A stretch of DNA of 64,000 nucleotides from Castor canadensis. Its lineage: Eukaryota > Chordata > Mammalia > Rodentia > Castoridae. Under the pieces are notes generated by a model that ran no database searches, was not told where the DNA came from, and was given only the letters and a program-made list of their open reading frames with translations. The stretch is taken from contig NC_133386.1 in the NCBI RefSeq assembly GCF_047511655.1, forward strand, positions 76,325,501 to 76,389,500. Reading direction: 5' to 3'. The position numbers were made by a program, and so were the translations under genes. This document shows positions 47,990-60,150 of the stretch, piece by piece. Within the stretch, counting starts at the first letter, position 1. Each line of letters starts with the position of its first letter.

Positions 47990-49534
47990 TAATTCTTTAA
48001 ACATGTCAAGTGCCAACTTGTATCTGTGCCTGAGGGTAACCTGTCTGGCAAGTTTTCTCCAGCTCTTCCATCTGCTAGTCCCTTTTCATCCTTCATGACA
48101 TAATCCATTAATCCACTTGTCCTTTAGCACAGAGTATACATCACCATAGAAAAAAACTGAAGCTGTAGCATATTTCTTACATATCAGAGTCACTGAAATT
48201 TGTACTAGAAGATTTAAAAAATAATTATCAAGCAGACTGTGTTTATAAATATGCAATAAATAGCATAGAAAGCCAGGTCACTCAGAAAGAGCTTGAAAGT
48301 TAAATGTAATGAGACTCTTAAGTAAAAATGTAAATCTGTAACTTTTTTTGAATAAATCTTTCCATTATTCCATAAAACCTTACATTTTTACTTTTAAATA
48401 GACTCTGAACATATCCAGACTCATTTTCTGCCTCTTCCCAACACCTGGTCCAATGCCTGACATGCAACAGGTAATCAGTAACCTTTGAATTAAGGAGTAG
48501 ATACAAAGAACACAAAACTATTCAAGAAATCTTGGGAAACTAACATGAGAGAACACTCTTGGGGCAGAGGGCATAGTACAATTGGTAGATATGGCTAGCC
48601 ATCTACCCGATACCCACTTCCTCCTTCACAGAGGCAGTATGCCCAGCTCTAGGTGACAACCATTATTAATGTATGCCAATGGCTTCCTGCTTCCTCAGCC
48701 TCTTACAGTCCTGATGGTCATATGACCCAGAGTTGGTTGTTTCCAGAAACCAATATGGTAAGTGTTATATCTGGAGAGTCTTCTGGGAAATCTTTCACTT
48801 TCCCAACAGAAGGGATAGATGTGTTTTGCATAATACCTAATCCTACTTCTTTCGGCCTTAAATGTGGAAACAGCTGTTTTATAACCAAGAGAGCAAGTTC
48901 CAGAGATACCAGTTCTGACATTGTTGAACTGTGGAATAGACGCCTTCAGAAGCTGTTGCCTTCTAGACAGGCTATGTGAAAAAACAAGCCCCTGTTGTGT
49001 AGGTCACTGTTAAATTTTCTGTGACTTGCAGTCAAAGTGTTCTTAAATGATACACTGGTACAGATGAGAGGAGATAAAAATAGGACTAAGAAATGAAGTA
49101 CAACTTTACAAGCTCTTCCTTGGAAGAGCTTTTGAGTTACCGTCTTTCTCACGGAAGAGGGAGGTATGGGAACATGAGTAAGGATAGGGGTCCTCATGCC
49201 GAAGTCACAAAGAGAGGCCTATATTTCAGTACCTTAACACTGTAAAGCAAGAGTCAGTGAAACACTGAACTCAGGCTGTTTGTCCCCCAGCATTTTTTTT
49301 GACTAATACAAACCCAGCAGTGTGAGAAGCTAAGACATTGACAAATCCAATTAGACTACGACCTTAAAGCTCCTAGCTACATGTCTTATATTTAAATGAA
49401 CTGACATGAAAAACTCTGTTTCTCAGTTGCTGTACAATGTAATCATGAGTCACTCAAGTGTCCAGGCCACATAGGGCCAGTTGCTACACTGGACAGTGTA
49501 GCGATAGAACATTTTATTTTTTGTCTTTTTTTCC
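47990..49534. other. Unassigned non-coding sequence
   Basis: No supportable gene. A plus-strand frame at 48653-48979 (108 codons) has no recognisable domain. A weak L2-like piece lies near 48445-48490. Confidence 0.4.
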
Positions 49535-50084
49535 AATTAAAAAAATTTTATTAGCATATCATAGTTATACAGGGGGATACATTGTGATATTCATATATGT
49601 GCCTACAGTATATCTCAGATTCACCCCCTCCGTCCTTCTCCCTCTTCACCTCCTTTTTTTAAAAATTAGAATACATTACTACTTTTACAAAGGGATTTTA
49701 TTGGGGTATTTCCATACATGAATATAATTATTAAATAATTATATAATTATTAAATTCACCATTTATTACTTTAAAAACAATTTCAGCAGTTCTCATTATC
49801 CTATTTTCATGTGTGAATAAAGCACTTTGATCATATTTACTCCCTCATCATCCTCTCCTGTCACTCTCCCACTGGTTCCCCCCACCCAGTCTCCATTTTA
49901 CACTCATGTCATTCTTTTTTCTAAGGTCTAGATTCCACCTAAGAGAAAATATGTGATATGTCTTTCTCAGTCTGGCTTATTTCACTTTACTTGAGAGCCT
50001 GCAGTTCCATCTATTTTCCTCAATTGACCTTTCATTCTTCTTTATGGCTAAATAATACTCCATTGTGTACACACACATTTTCTT
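49535..50084 (-). mobile_element. Old L1 3' end
   Basis: Minus-strand L1: a 3' UTR from about 49535 and ORF2 C-terminal sequence at about 49930-50084, recognisable from ctccattgtgtacacacaca and the preceding cattcttctttatggctaaa. Many substitutions; no open frame. Confidence 0.8.
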
Positions 50085-50127
50085 GCTAAGAGGTGCTCTT
50101 ACTGTTTGAGCCACTCTGCCAGCCCCC
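50085..50127 (-). repeat. ID-type SINE fragment
   Basis: Only the head of a minus-strand ID-like unit remains (gaggtgctcttactgtttga, ccactctgccagccc). Confidence 0.7.
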
Positions 50128-50199
50128 ATAGACACATCAGCCAACAAGATAGAGAGCCAAGATCAAATGTCTGAAATACAAAAGGGAAAAAAAAGAAAG

Positions 50200-50960
50200 C
50201 TAAGAAATAAGCCCTCATATCTAAAGTCAATAGATTTTCAACAAAGATGCCAAGAACACAAACAGCAGAAGAACAGTCTCCAATAAATGGGGTTGGGAAA
50301 CCTTGTTATCTATATCAGAGAATGGAAATGGGGCTTATCTCACCACTTATGGAAGAATCAACTTTAATGGCTGATCGAGTGTGGCCCTGAGTTCAAACCC
50401 CACTACCACACACCTCAGCCCCCCTAAAATCTTAAAGAATCGACTCAAAATGGGTTAAAGACTAAAATATAAGACCAGAAACTATAAAACTACTGAAAGA
50501 AAACAGAGCACAGATTTCTTGAATAGGACCCCAAACACAACCAATGAAAGCAAAAATAAGCCAATGGGATTGCATCAAACAAACAAAAAAGCTCTTGCCA
50601 GATGCCGGTGGCTCACACCTGTAATCCTAGCTACTCAGGTGTCAGAGAGCAATAGGACTGAGGTTCAAAGCCAGCCCAAGCAAATAGTTTATGAAACCTA
50701 TCTGGAAAAACTCAACACAAGAAAGGGCTGGCAGAGTGGCTCAAGCGGAGCTAGTGAACAGGAAGCCCTGAGTTCAATTTCTAGTATTGCCAAAAATGAA
50801 AAAGGGTAAATGATTGAGTATTTCTCAAAAGACAAACAAATGGTCAGTAGAAATGAAAAAACAGTCACCATCCGTAAGCAGAAAAATGCAAATTAGAACC
50901 AGGCGAGATACCATCTTGAAACTATTAGATTGCATATAATAATAAAAAGATGAATAATCC
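50200..50960 (+). mobile_element. Old L1 ORF2 fragment, interrupted
   Basis: Plus-strand, frame-broken ORF2 sequence: caacaaagatgccaagaaca, then gaatcgactcaaaatgggtt and gccaatgggattgcatcaaa, resuming after the SINE with gagtatttctcaaaagacaa. It runs opposite to the adjacent L1 piece at 49535-50084. A short ID-like piece also lies inside it at about 50378-50426. Confidence 0.75.
50595..50800 (+). repeat. Dimeric B1 + ID SINE
   Basis: Plus-strand B1 part (atgccggtggctcacacctg, taatcctagctactcagg) followed by an ID part (ggctggcagagtggctcaag, ccctgagttcaatt). It interrupts the old L1. Confidence 0.9.
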
Positions 50961-51213
50961 GCACACAAATTTTTAAAGCTGTGAATGCATTTCAGCATGG
51001 ACTCTGCGTCATGTGCATCATTTTCTGTAAATGATTTTTTGTAAAGCCATCAGATTTGTGTTAGAGTGATTTTTCACATGAGCATATGACAGGAAAATGT
51101 TTAAGTCTATATATAAACCAAATCATGGAAAGGGACATAATCTAGAGGAAGTAGCTGCACAGACTAGCAAGACAAAGTGCAGCCACATGGGACGTGATCA
51201 CTGAAACGGTTGA

Positions 51214-51291
51214 GGACTGGAGGTGTGGGGGTACAGTGCCTGCTTTGCAAGTGAGAAGTCCTGAGTTCAAATCCAGATCCACTAAAAAAAT
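51214..51291 (+). repeat. ID-type SINE
   Basis: Plus-strand unit: ggactggaggtgtgggggta, cctgctttgcaagtgagaag, ctgagttcaaatcc, then a short A run. Confidence 0.9.
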
Positions 51292-51401
51292 TAAGTTTTT
51301 TATTGGCAAAACTTCCCATGTTAGTATAGGTTATATGCTATTTGATGAAAAGATGGCAATGAAGTTAATTGGACTTTTTTTTCCCGATTGGACTTTTTCT
51401 T

Positions 51402-51821
51402 CAGTGTAGCTTGGGAGGAAGCCCTGGGATACCAAAAATCTATGCTTGCTGGAGTCCTTTATATAAAACAGCAAATTATTTGCATATAACTGAGGAACAT
51501 CCTCCCACACATTAAAACATCTCTAGATTACTTGTGATACTAATATGACATGGACTGGAAGTGTGGCTCAAGCAGTAGAATGCCTGCTTTCCGAGCATGA
51601 AGCCCCTGAGTTCAAATCCCAGTCCCATCCCCCATCAAAATAGTAATTCAAGGTAAATACTATCTAAATAGTTGTCATACTATATCATTTGGGGCAATAA
51701 TGGCAAGAAAAATGTCCATACTTAGTTAGGACAGACACAATTATCTTTTGAATATTTTTGCTCTGTGGTTGGCCCAGTCCAATCCAGAGATGTGGAACCC
51801 GTTGGTATAAAGGCAGGGCTG
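51402..51821 (-). mobile_element. MER2-like Tigger DNA transposon, split by a SINE
   Basis: Read on the minus strand, tgtggaacccgttggtataa (reversed), the GACATTTTTCTTGCCATTAT block, GACAACTATTTAGATAGTAT and the other end (reverse of ggataccaaaaatctatgct, tttatataaaacagcaaatt) follow the MER2 consensus as I remember it. Both ends show CAG/CTG termini (51402, 51821). It is non-autonomous and about 330 bp without the SINE. Confidence 0.8.
51551..51641 (+). repeat. ID-type SINE inside the MER2-like element
   Basis: Plus-strand unit beginning tggactggaagtgtggctca, with gagttcaaatcccagtccca. It splits the DNA transposon, so it is the younger of the two. Confidence 0.92.
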
Positions 51822-51866
51822 TTTGACCCAAAAGAAAAATCTCGAAGCCTGTAGGGTAGTATTTAT

Positions 51867-52611
51867 TTAATAATTAGGGTGGCTTAGCCCATGGTAATTG
51901 GCATATGGATAGCTGTTGTCATTTGCATTCCAATTACTCATACTGAGATATTCTTGATCAGGTGGTACTTACTATGAGTAGAAGACCTCCTTCCTGAGGC
52001 AGTGAGCCAGGGAGGGTCTTTGCAGAATGGCCTCCCTGAATTGGTAGGTGAGCTTCCTCCTGATCTTGGTGATTTCCTGGCCCTTGCATAATTCTCAGGA
52101 CTCTAGCCATTTTCTGGTAAGTCTGTCTTCCAGTTACCTGTTCTTTTCTCCCAAAATTCAACAAATTATTTTCTGTTTTTTGGCATAAATTGAAAGTATG
52201 CTTTTGTTGTTGTCAACCCACTGGATACAAGATGCCATCTCAGGATTGAACAGGGATTTGTAAAGGTATTCAAACAGTTGTGTCTTCTTCCGGCCTTTTC
52301 CTCCCTTTTGATGTAAAACAGCAGTGGTAACAACTGGCTTTTGTTATGTTCTGCAGAGAGTGATGAATATTTCCTTCAAGATAAAAGTCCACAGCTCTGT
52401 TTATTACAGTTTTCCAATTACAGACAGGCTGTTCTGCAGATAGGACTCCATAGCAATTGGAATTTCCTCTGACATGAGGGCAATGGTTAATGAAAGGCCA
52501 GTAATTTTTGTAATCTGGGGAGTACTGAAGATCAGCAGTTGACTGTTGCCTCAGTACCTGAAAGGCATCCTCAAATGCTTGACGCAGCTTGTCTTGTTCA
52601 ATAGGACTCAT
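51867..52611 (-). pseudogene. SPIC: Processed pseudogene of SPIC
   Basis: The minus strand carries an intron-free copy of the ETS-family factor Spi-C, a regulator of red-pulp macrophages and B cells. The start (52609-52611) gives [18 protein letters not shown], followed by about 90 residues clearly of the SPIC N-terminus, ending with [12 protein letters not shown] frameshift there (near 52340) throws out the frame. The ETS part is readable only in pieces: MASCIQWVD, then [10 protein letters not shown], then a region matching the recognition-helix end in other frames. The stop after HPNY lies at 51867-51869 and is followed by AATAAA-like sequence. Start to stop is about 745 bp, equal to the ~248-codon SPIC frame without introns, so a retrocopy. 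No promoter or target duplication was found. Confidence 0.92.
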
Positions 52612-52625
52612 GCTTCATTAATGAA

Positions 52626-52697
52626 TTGGTGGAAGCTCAGTGGTAGAGTGCTTGCCTAGCATGCACGAGGTCCTGGGTTCAATACCCGGTACTGTCC
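52626..52697 (+). repeat. ID SINE, near-consensus
   Basis: Plus-strand ID with clear A and B boxes: agctcagtggtagagtgctt, gcctagcatgcacgaggtcc, tgggttcaatacccgg. It starts 15 bp beyond the SPIC pseudogene start codon. Confidence 0.93.
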
Positions 52698-52969
52698 ATC
52701 CAAGTCCAATGTCGCATCCACTTGTGTAGGAGGAAACAAGGTCCTCCTTCTCTGAAACACATACGTGTCGTTCTGAACACACATATGTAACATTTTGAAC
52801 ATCATAGAAAGTTTTTTGGGGCCACATTGCTTTATGAGAGGTGGCAAGCTTTTTCTGTAAGGGGCTAAGTAGTATGTATTTTAGGCTTTGCTGGCCAAGA
52901 GGCCAATTTGAAGATAACATATGTTTGGAGCAACTACTTGACTGCCACTGCAGCTCAAAAGCAGACACA

Positions 52970-53098
52970 GCTGGGCTTGGTGGTATACATCTGTAATCCT
53001 AGCACTCAGGAGGCTGAGGTAGGAGGATCATGAATTTGAGGCCAGCCTGGGCTATGTGAGACCCTGTCTCATCTTCCCCCACTCACCAAAAAACCCCA
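52970..53098 (+). repeat. B1 SINE
   Basis: Plus-strand B1: gctgggcttggtggtataca, gtaatcctagcactcaggag, gaggccagcctgggctatgt, then an A-rich end. Confidence 0.95.
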
Positions 53099-53435
53099 AT
53101 CAACCCCTCTCCCCAACTCCTGCCCAAAGGTAGATAATATACAGTATGAACAAATGGATATGGCTATGTTCCAATAAATATTTATAAAAGCAGACTCTGC
53201 TTGCTGTTCTTGCTTTGCGTGTCAGCTACTTAGGTGTTGGGGCTATCAGCATGAACCACTGTAATCTGGCTAATACTTCTCCCTTCAGGGACAGTCAGTG
53301 GAAGGTGCTTTTAATATCATTTAAAATTTCCACACAAAACATTATTCATACGCGCTTCAAACAAATGTAAAGAATTAGAGCATTAAATTATCTTTTGAGG
53401 AAGTTAAAAATATTCCTGCACCAGTGTGGTTTTAT

Positions 53436-53510
53436 AATTTTTGGAGGAGTGGCTCTAGGGTTTGAATTCAGGGTCTTTAGCTTGCTAGGCAAGCACTCTA
53501 CCACTTGACC
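53436..53510 (-). repeat. ID-type SINE
   Basis: The reverse complement of an ID-like unit: ctagggtttgaattcagggt, gctaggcaagcactctacca, cttgacc. Confidence 0.85.
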
Positions 53511-55815
53511 TAATAATTTAAAAAATAATTTTGTCAGTTGCATACTCTTTGTTTCTTGATCATTCCTCAAGCCCTAATAGCATCTGGATGATACCTAAAG
53601 TGTATAGTCCTGTTGAGGGCTTAAAACTGCCACAGAGGATGATAGGAAATTTAATAAAAAGTACAAGTTTTATCCATGAGCTAGACCACTTTGATCCTTT
53701 ATGTCTGCTGAGTCATTAGCAGGGTTGCTAACAGACCTGCCAGAGCTCAGGAATGGAGGGCAGAAGTATTAAATATTAACTAATTTTGTGTCCTTGAGCA
53801 AATAATTCACATGATCAAGACTGTGTTTTCTAATTTTACCTCCTAGTATGTAAAAGTTGGAGCCAAGTCCTCCAGAGCAGGCTTCCTGGCATATGCACCT
53901 TTTACTAGATGATATCGCCCTCTGCTGGATGCCTACTGTATCTGCAAATCAAGTTTCCTTTTAGTGCAGTTAGCCCAGCCACTGGCTAGGCCTAACCCTT
54001 CTGAATCCCAGGGCACGCAGTATTCCATTTTTCATCAGTGAGGCACAAGTGTAGAGAAGTGGTGTAAAAATTTCCTCCATTTTACTTTTGTTGTTTTATT
54101 AAAATTAAACAGCCACAGTATACCATGGAATTATAGTTAGAAAGGGCCTTAGATATGCAAAATATTAAAACAAATACTATATATACATTGCAAGAAAGTA
54201 AAAACACAGACAGGAACTCTACACAGCAAGACAGGTTGCTCCTGGGAAAAGAAGAAGGTAAATGAGGGCTTCTAATGAATTTGTAATGTTTTGTTTATTA
54301 AAGTAAGGAACTAATGTAATATGGCAAAACATGTAACATTTGGGTGTGGTGGGGCAGATATTGTAAAATAATTTTATGTTCTCATACCACTCTTTTCAAC
54401 TGTGCTGTATGGAAACCTCAATTTCCTACTCCTGAATGATATTTTAGGCAGATTTCATGGGGTTTGATTAAGCCTTAATTACTTTAAAAGTCCTTGAAGA
54501 GTCCAGTCTGATCTTAACAAAAGCTTTAGCCATTCATTCAACTTAAAGTACCTTTTCATTCTCTGGCTGGATCTGACAAGCTCAGACACTTGCAGTGTTG
54601 GCTTTCTTTCTTTTATCTTTCTGTGCCCTATGTGGTGTTGTCCCTTGATCTTCAGGATGCTGTGGTGTGGGAAAGACTAGGTGGGGCAAAAATGTCTTTC
54701 TTGACTGGCTCAGTCTGCAGTTTGGATTGGTGCCCTCTGGTAGTGGCAAGCACCCACTGGATGTGGGTGCACATCTGGGGCTATTTGGAGACCTGTACCC
54801 CATGAAGAAATCTCTCCTAGCACTTTTTACTAACACTGTCCGCCGCTCCTGCTCCTAGTGGTGTACTCTCACAGACCTCTACTGAGCCCTGGATGATAGG
54901 TCTGTTTGTTGGGGTAGTTTCTCGGTGCTGCCAGCCTGGTACATTCCTTAGGGTCCCTTCCTGCTTTATGAAACATACTTTCCATTGTTAGAGGGAGGAC
55001 ACAGGGCTTCTCCAGGCATCCTTTTCCTTTACCAAAGTTGTGTCCTCTGGACTCCAGGGACCCTGTGGCCTTCACTTGGAGTTAGTTAGTAGGGGAACCT
55101 ATTCCTCTAATCAAATGGGGGAGGCTCAGCACTGAGACAGTGCTCCTTTATAGCCTGGAGATTGATGGGTATAATGTGGTAGGACATGTTTGGATAACCC
55201 TTAACAAGCATTACCTCAATGACTTTGTATCTCTTGATAGAGTGGGTAGGCACAGAAAATCTTTTGTTTTACCTCTTGAGCAAATGTCTGATGCCCTTGT
55301 AAAAATGTCATTCCAAATGGGAGCTCTCATCTCTTATCTAGAATCCTGTGTCTATAATTGCAGTCATAAGCCTGGGTGTCCTTTCTCCTCAGAGCTGTCC
55401 TTACCCTGAATTTCCTTTCATAAGTGAGCCTAGTTCACAGGGTTACCCACACATTGTAAAGCTTGACCTTTGGGAATGTAGTGTTTGTTATATTACTTTC
55501 TTTTGCTGTATGAAAATATTTCTTAATTATAGTTTAAGAAGTTGTTCTAATCCACTACACAGTATTCTGCGAGTGACAAGACTAAGAACCAACAAGCGTC
55601 AACTATTTTCTTCAAGCCACATATCCAGAATTAGAGTCCAACCCCCAGCTTCTCAACTTCCATATTGCCTTGAAGTGAAATTTGTTATATCATCTTCCCA
55701 GGGCACAGAGATGTAGTGCTCAGTGTTCTTTTGAATTTATACGAGTGTGAGGCTAAACGTATTCTTAGTTTAATTAAGAGCAATGGGAAAAGATATGAAA
55801 GTATTCTCTCTCTCT

Positions 55816-55900
55816 CTTTTTTGGCAGTACTGCGATTAGAAATCAGGGTCTTGGGCTTGATAGGCAAGTGCTTTACCCCTTGGGCCATGCCCTTAGCCTT
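55816..55900 (-). repeat. ID-type SINE
   Basis: The reverse complement of a diverged ID-like unit: ggcagtactgcgattagaaa, taggcaagtgctttacccct, tgggccatgcccttagcc. Confidence 0.85.
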
Positions 55901-56006
55901 TATTAAAGACCATCAAGTTAAAGGTGACTTTCTGAAACTTGGTGGTAGCTGGGATCTTAATTATCTTTCAAGGAATAGCAATATACTTATGGATTCAGAT
56001 CATTAG

Positions 56007-56057
56007 TGCGCAAGCGCGCGTGTGTGCGTGCACACACACACACACACACACACACAC
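56007..56057 (+). repeat. (CG)/(CA)n alternating tract
   Basis: A GCGC/GTGT lead-in followed by about 13 CA units. Alternating purine-pyrimidine sequence with CG steps can adopt Z-DNA. Confidence 0.9.
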
Positions 56058-58189
56058 GATGGCTAGAAGTTGTTGTAAAACTGAAGACATATTGTTCTAA
56101 TTAGCTGATGATTTTGGCAATTAACAGTTAAGCCGCTGCTGTGTTGCAGCTGCCATTTGGCATTGATAATTGTTCTTCTCCTTTGGAGGATCAAGAGGGT
56201 TAGGACGTTATCCGAGTGATTTCCTCTATAAACAAACAAACAAACAAGAAATCCCAGTTAAGCCTATTCAAATTTTATTAGAAGCAAACATGAGTAAGCT
56301 ACTATCCAACACAGAGTTCATTAACCACATCATCATGCCATTGAAAGTTTAAATCATGTTCTGTGTTCCTGGCATTGTTTTATAAGCCCTTCAATCCATC
56401 CATCCATCCATCCATCTATCCAATAAGCACTTATGAGCCTCTTATGTCTATCTTCTCCTGCCCCAACCTTGATGACCTTTTTCTGAGACACCTCCCACCA
56501 GGTATCAGCTTACTTGATCAAACTAACAACCACTTCTGTTAAGTGTGTCTCTGGTATTACTCTGCCAGGAGGCGATGGCTTCAAGTCGCTGGGGCCTGAG
56601 TTAAAGCCAATGATAGAATGACCCTGATCTTTCACGTCCATGTCCCATCATCATCACCATCAGCAGCACGATCATCATCATTGTTCTAGGTCTAATTTCC
56701 ACAAATGAGTGAGAATATGAGACATTTGGCTTTTTAAGCTTGGTTGATCTCACTCAACATGATGATCCCCAGTTCCATCCATTTTCCTGCAAGTAATATA
56801 ATTGATATTTCTTTGTGTCTGAGTAATATTTGATAGCGTGTGAACACACATACATACCATATATCTTTATCTATTCATTGGTGGTTGGGCACCTAGGCTG
56901 ATTCTACAGTTTAGCTCTTATGAACAGAGCTGCAATAAACATAAGTGTACGTATCTCTTTGAATATTGATTTACACTCCTTTGGATATAGGCTCAAGAGT
57001 GATATGATGAGGTCATAAGATAGGTCTATTTTTAGTGCTTTGAGAAAACTCAATACTGATTTGCATAATGATTGCACCAGTTTACATTCCCACCAACAAT
57101 GTATGAGGATAACTTTTTTGCCTAAAACTTTACCAGCATTTGTTTTTTGTTTGTTTTCTTGATGATGGCCGATCTGACTGGGTCAGATGGAAATTTATTT
57201 CCTTTATTGCTAAGAATGTTGAACATTGTTTCATGTATTTGTTAGCTATTTGTAGTTCTCCTGAGAACTGTCTGTTCAATTCATTTGAGCATTTTCTAAT
57301 TAGATTATTTGTTCTTTTGCTGTTTGACTTTTTGAACTTTGTATATTCTGGATATTAATCCTTTATCTCTTGAGTAGTTTGTGAATATTTTCTCCCACTC
57401 TGCAGGATATCCCTTGATTCTAGTAATTGTTTCACAACTGTCTTGCAATTGTTTCTTTTGATGTACAGAAACTTTTTAATTGATGCAGTCCCATTTTTTA
57501 AACACTTCCTCTTATTTCCTGGGCAATTGGTGTCCAATTCAGAAAATAATTACCTACGCTTGTATCTTCCAGAGTTTTCCTTATTTTTTCCTGTAGTAGT
57601 TCTCAAAGTTAGAGTTCATATGTTAAGATCTTTGACCTTTAGAGTTGGTTTTTGTATAGAGTGAAAGATCGGGGTCTAGTTTCAGACTTTTGCATGTAGA
57701 TAACCAATTTTCCCAGCATTGTTTGTTTTCTCCAATGTATGTTTTTGGCTGCTTTGTCAAAGGACAAATGAACTGTAGCTGTGTGGGTTTTTTTCTGGGT
57801 CTTCTATTCAGTTCCATTGGTCTTCATGTCTGTTTTTGTGATGGTATCATGCTGTTTTTGTTATTATGACTCTACACTATAATTTGAAGTCCGGTATTGT
57901 GGTAACTCTAGCATTGCTATTTTTTGCTAGGATTTCTTTTGCTATTCAGGGTCTTTTATACTCTTATATATGAATTTTAGGATTGATTTTTCTATTTCTG
58001 CAAAGAATGACATTGGATTTTTGATGGACATTGTATTGAATTTGTAGATGCTTTCAGTACCATAGCCATTTTCACAATGTCAATTCTGTCAGTCCATGAG
58101 CATAGGAGGTCTTTCCATCTTCTGGTGTCTTATTCAGTTTCTTTCTTCAAAATTCTTTTTTTTTTTTAATGTCCATAGTTTTTTTTTTT

Positions 58190-58960
58190 TTAATTTTTTT
58201 CCTTTTTTTTTCTTTTATTACTCATATGTGCATACAAGGCTTGGGTCATTTCTCCCCCCTGCCCCCACCCCCTCCCTTACCACCCACTCCACCCCCTTCT
58301 TCTCCCCCCAACCCCCTCAATACCCAGCAGAAACTATTTTGCCCTTATTTCTAATTTTGTTGTAGAGAGAGTATAAGCAATAATAGGAAGGAACAAGGGT
58401 TTTTGCTGGTTGAGATAAGGATAGCTATACAGGGCATTGACTCACATTGATTTCCTGTGCGTGTGTGTTACCTTCTAGGTTAATTCTTTTTGATCTAACT
58501 TTTTCTGTAGTTCCTGGTCCCCTTTTCCTATTGGCCTCAGTTGCTTTTAACATATCTGCTTTAGTTTCTCTGCGTTAAGAGCAGCAAATGCTAGCTAAGT
58601 TTTTAGGTGTCTTACCTATCCTCAACCCTCCCTTGTGTGCTCTCGCTTTTATCATGTGCTCAAAGTCCAATCCCCTTGTTGTGTTCGCCCTTGATCTAAT
58701 GTCCACATATGAGGGAGAACATACGATTTTTGGTCTTTTGGGCCAGGCTAACCTCACTCAGAATGATGTTCTCCAATTCCATCCATTTACCAGCGAATGA
58801 TAACATTTCGTTCTTCTTCATGACTGCATAAAATTCCATTGTGTATAGATACCACATTTTCTTAATCCATTCATCAGTGCTGGGGCATCTTGGCTGTTTC
58901 CATAACTTGGCTATTGTGAATAGTGCCGCAATAAACATGGGTGTGCAGGTGCCTCTTGTA
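58190..58960 (-). mobile_element. 5'-truncated young L1 inside the old L1
   Basis: A T run, the young-family 3' UTR with its C-rich tract (about 58253-58320, G-rich on the minus strand), and the ORF2 C-terminus (58968-58696) ending in SLICGH. It is truncated about 90 codons from the ORF2 end. The host L1 resumes at about 58961 with gtaggtttcattgtagaggt. I could not define a target duplication. Confidence 0.9.
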
Positions 58961-59005
58961 GGTTTCATTGTAGAGGTCTTTCACCTCCTTGGTTAGGTTT
59001 ATATG

Positions 59006-60150
59006 TAGGGTATTTTATTTTATTTATTTTTTATTCATTTATTCATATGTGCATACATTGTTTGGGCCATTTCTCCCCTCTGCCCCCCACTCCCTCCCTC
59101 TCACCCCCACCCCACCTCGCTGTAGGCAGAAACTGTTTTGTCCTTTTCCCTAATTTTGTAGAAAAGAAGACATAAGCAATAATAAGAAAGACAAAGTGTT
59201 TTTGCTAGTTGAGATAAGGATAGCTATACAGAGAGATTCCTAGCATTGCTTCCATGTACAAATGTGTATATCCCAAGTTGATTCACCTCTAACTGACCTT
59301 TTCACTAGTTCCTGATCCCCTTCTCATATTGACCTCTGTCACTTTCAGGTTTCTATATTAGTTCCTCTGCAGTGGGAACATCAAATACTTTCATGCTTTG
59401 GGTTTTTTACCTAGCCCCATACCTCCCGTATGTGCTCTCCCCTTAGCATGTGACCCAAGTCCAACAACATTGCTGCATTTGCCCTAGATCTAAAGTCTGC
59501 ATATGTGGGAGAAAAATACAATTTTTGGTCTTTTGAGCCTGGCTAACTTCACTCAGAATGATGTTCTCCAGTTCCATCCATTTACTTGCCAATGATAACA
59601 TTTCGTTCTTCTTCATGGCTGCATAAAATTCCATTGTGTATAGATACCACATTTTCTTAATCCATTCATCAGTGATGGGGCATCTTGGCTGTTTCCATAA
59701 CTTGGCTTTGTGAATAGTGCTGCAATAAACATGGGTGTGCAGGTGCCTCTGGAGTAACCTGTGTCACATTCCTTTGGGTATATCCCCAGGGGTGGGGGGG
59801 TCAGTCTGTCCAGGGGACTATGCTGGTTTATCCCAGGGGTGGCTGGGGGAATACCGCATGACGCTTGGTGCTCACCTTTTGGAATGCCGAATGTCCCCCA
59901 GGCAGGTTTGGAGCCGGCATCTGGTGGCATGGGAGCCCCCTTGTTTTCTCAGTGTAACATGGTGTGGAGAAGCTTTGTACGGGCTGGGGGTTCAGGGTGT
60001 TGAAGTTTTGATTCTTCTTGGTGCTTTTTTTTCTGCCAAGTGTGGCTCCATCATCTCAGCAAGATTTTTGATTTACAAAGCTCACACTGTCTGCTTCTGC
60101 ACTGTAGTCGCCATCTTATATCTTCCCTCCAAAAGTCCAGTATTTTATTT
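59006..60150 (-). mobile_element. L1 with internal deletion (5' end joined to 3' end)
   Basis: Read on the minus strand, an L1 5' end (about 60138, with AAGATGGCGAC near the start) runs through about 340 bp of 5' UTR, including CCCTGGACAGACTGAC as in the young 5' UTR, then joins directly to ORF2 C-terminal sequence (GGGATATACCCAAAGGAATG) at about 59796. ORF2 tail and 3' UTR follow to about 59017. The join lies near a short shared CACCC. Roughly 5.5 kb is missing relative to a full element. The flanking GTATTTTATTTT (about 59008-59019 and 60139-60150) is a target duplication, so it inserted as one unit into the old L1. Confidence 0.88.

Larger units (their letters stand above)
53511..56649. 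other. Unassigned non-coding sequence
   Basis: About 3 kb without a supportable gene. Frames at 54582-54836 (-) and 55140-55716 (+) have no domain I recognise. Besides the SINE at 55816-55900 there are an AAAC run (about 56231-56249), a CATC run (about 56397-56416) and the CA tract below. Confidence 0.45.

Noticed and set aside
48653-48979. 108-codon plus-strand frame as a small gene
   Set aside because: No domain, no family resemblance, no splice or promoter context; length is within chance for 64 kb.
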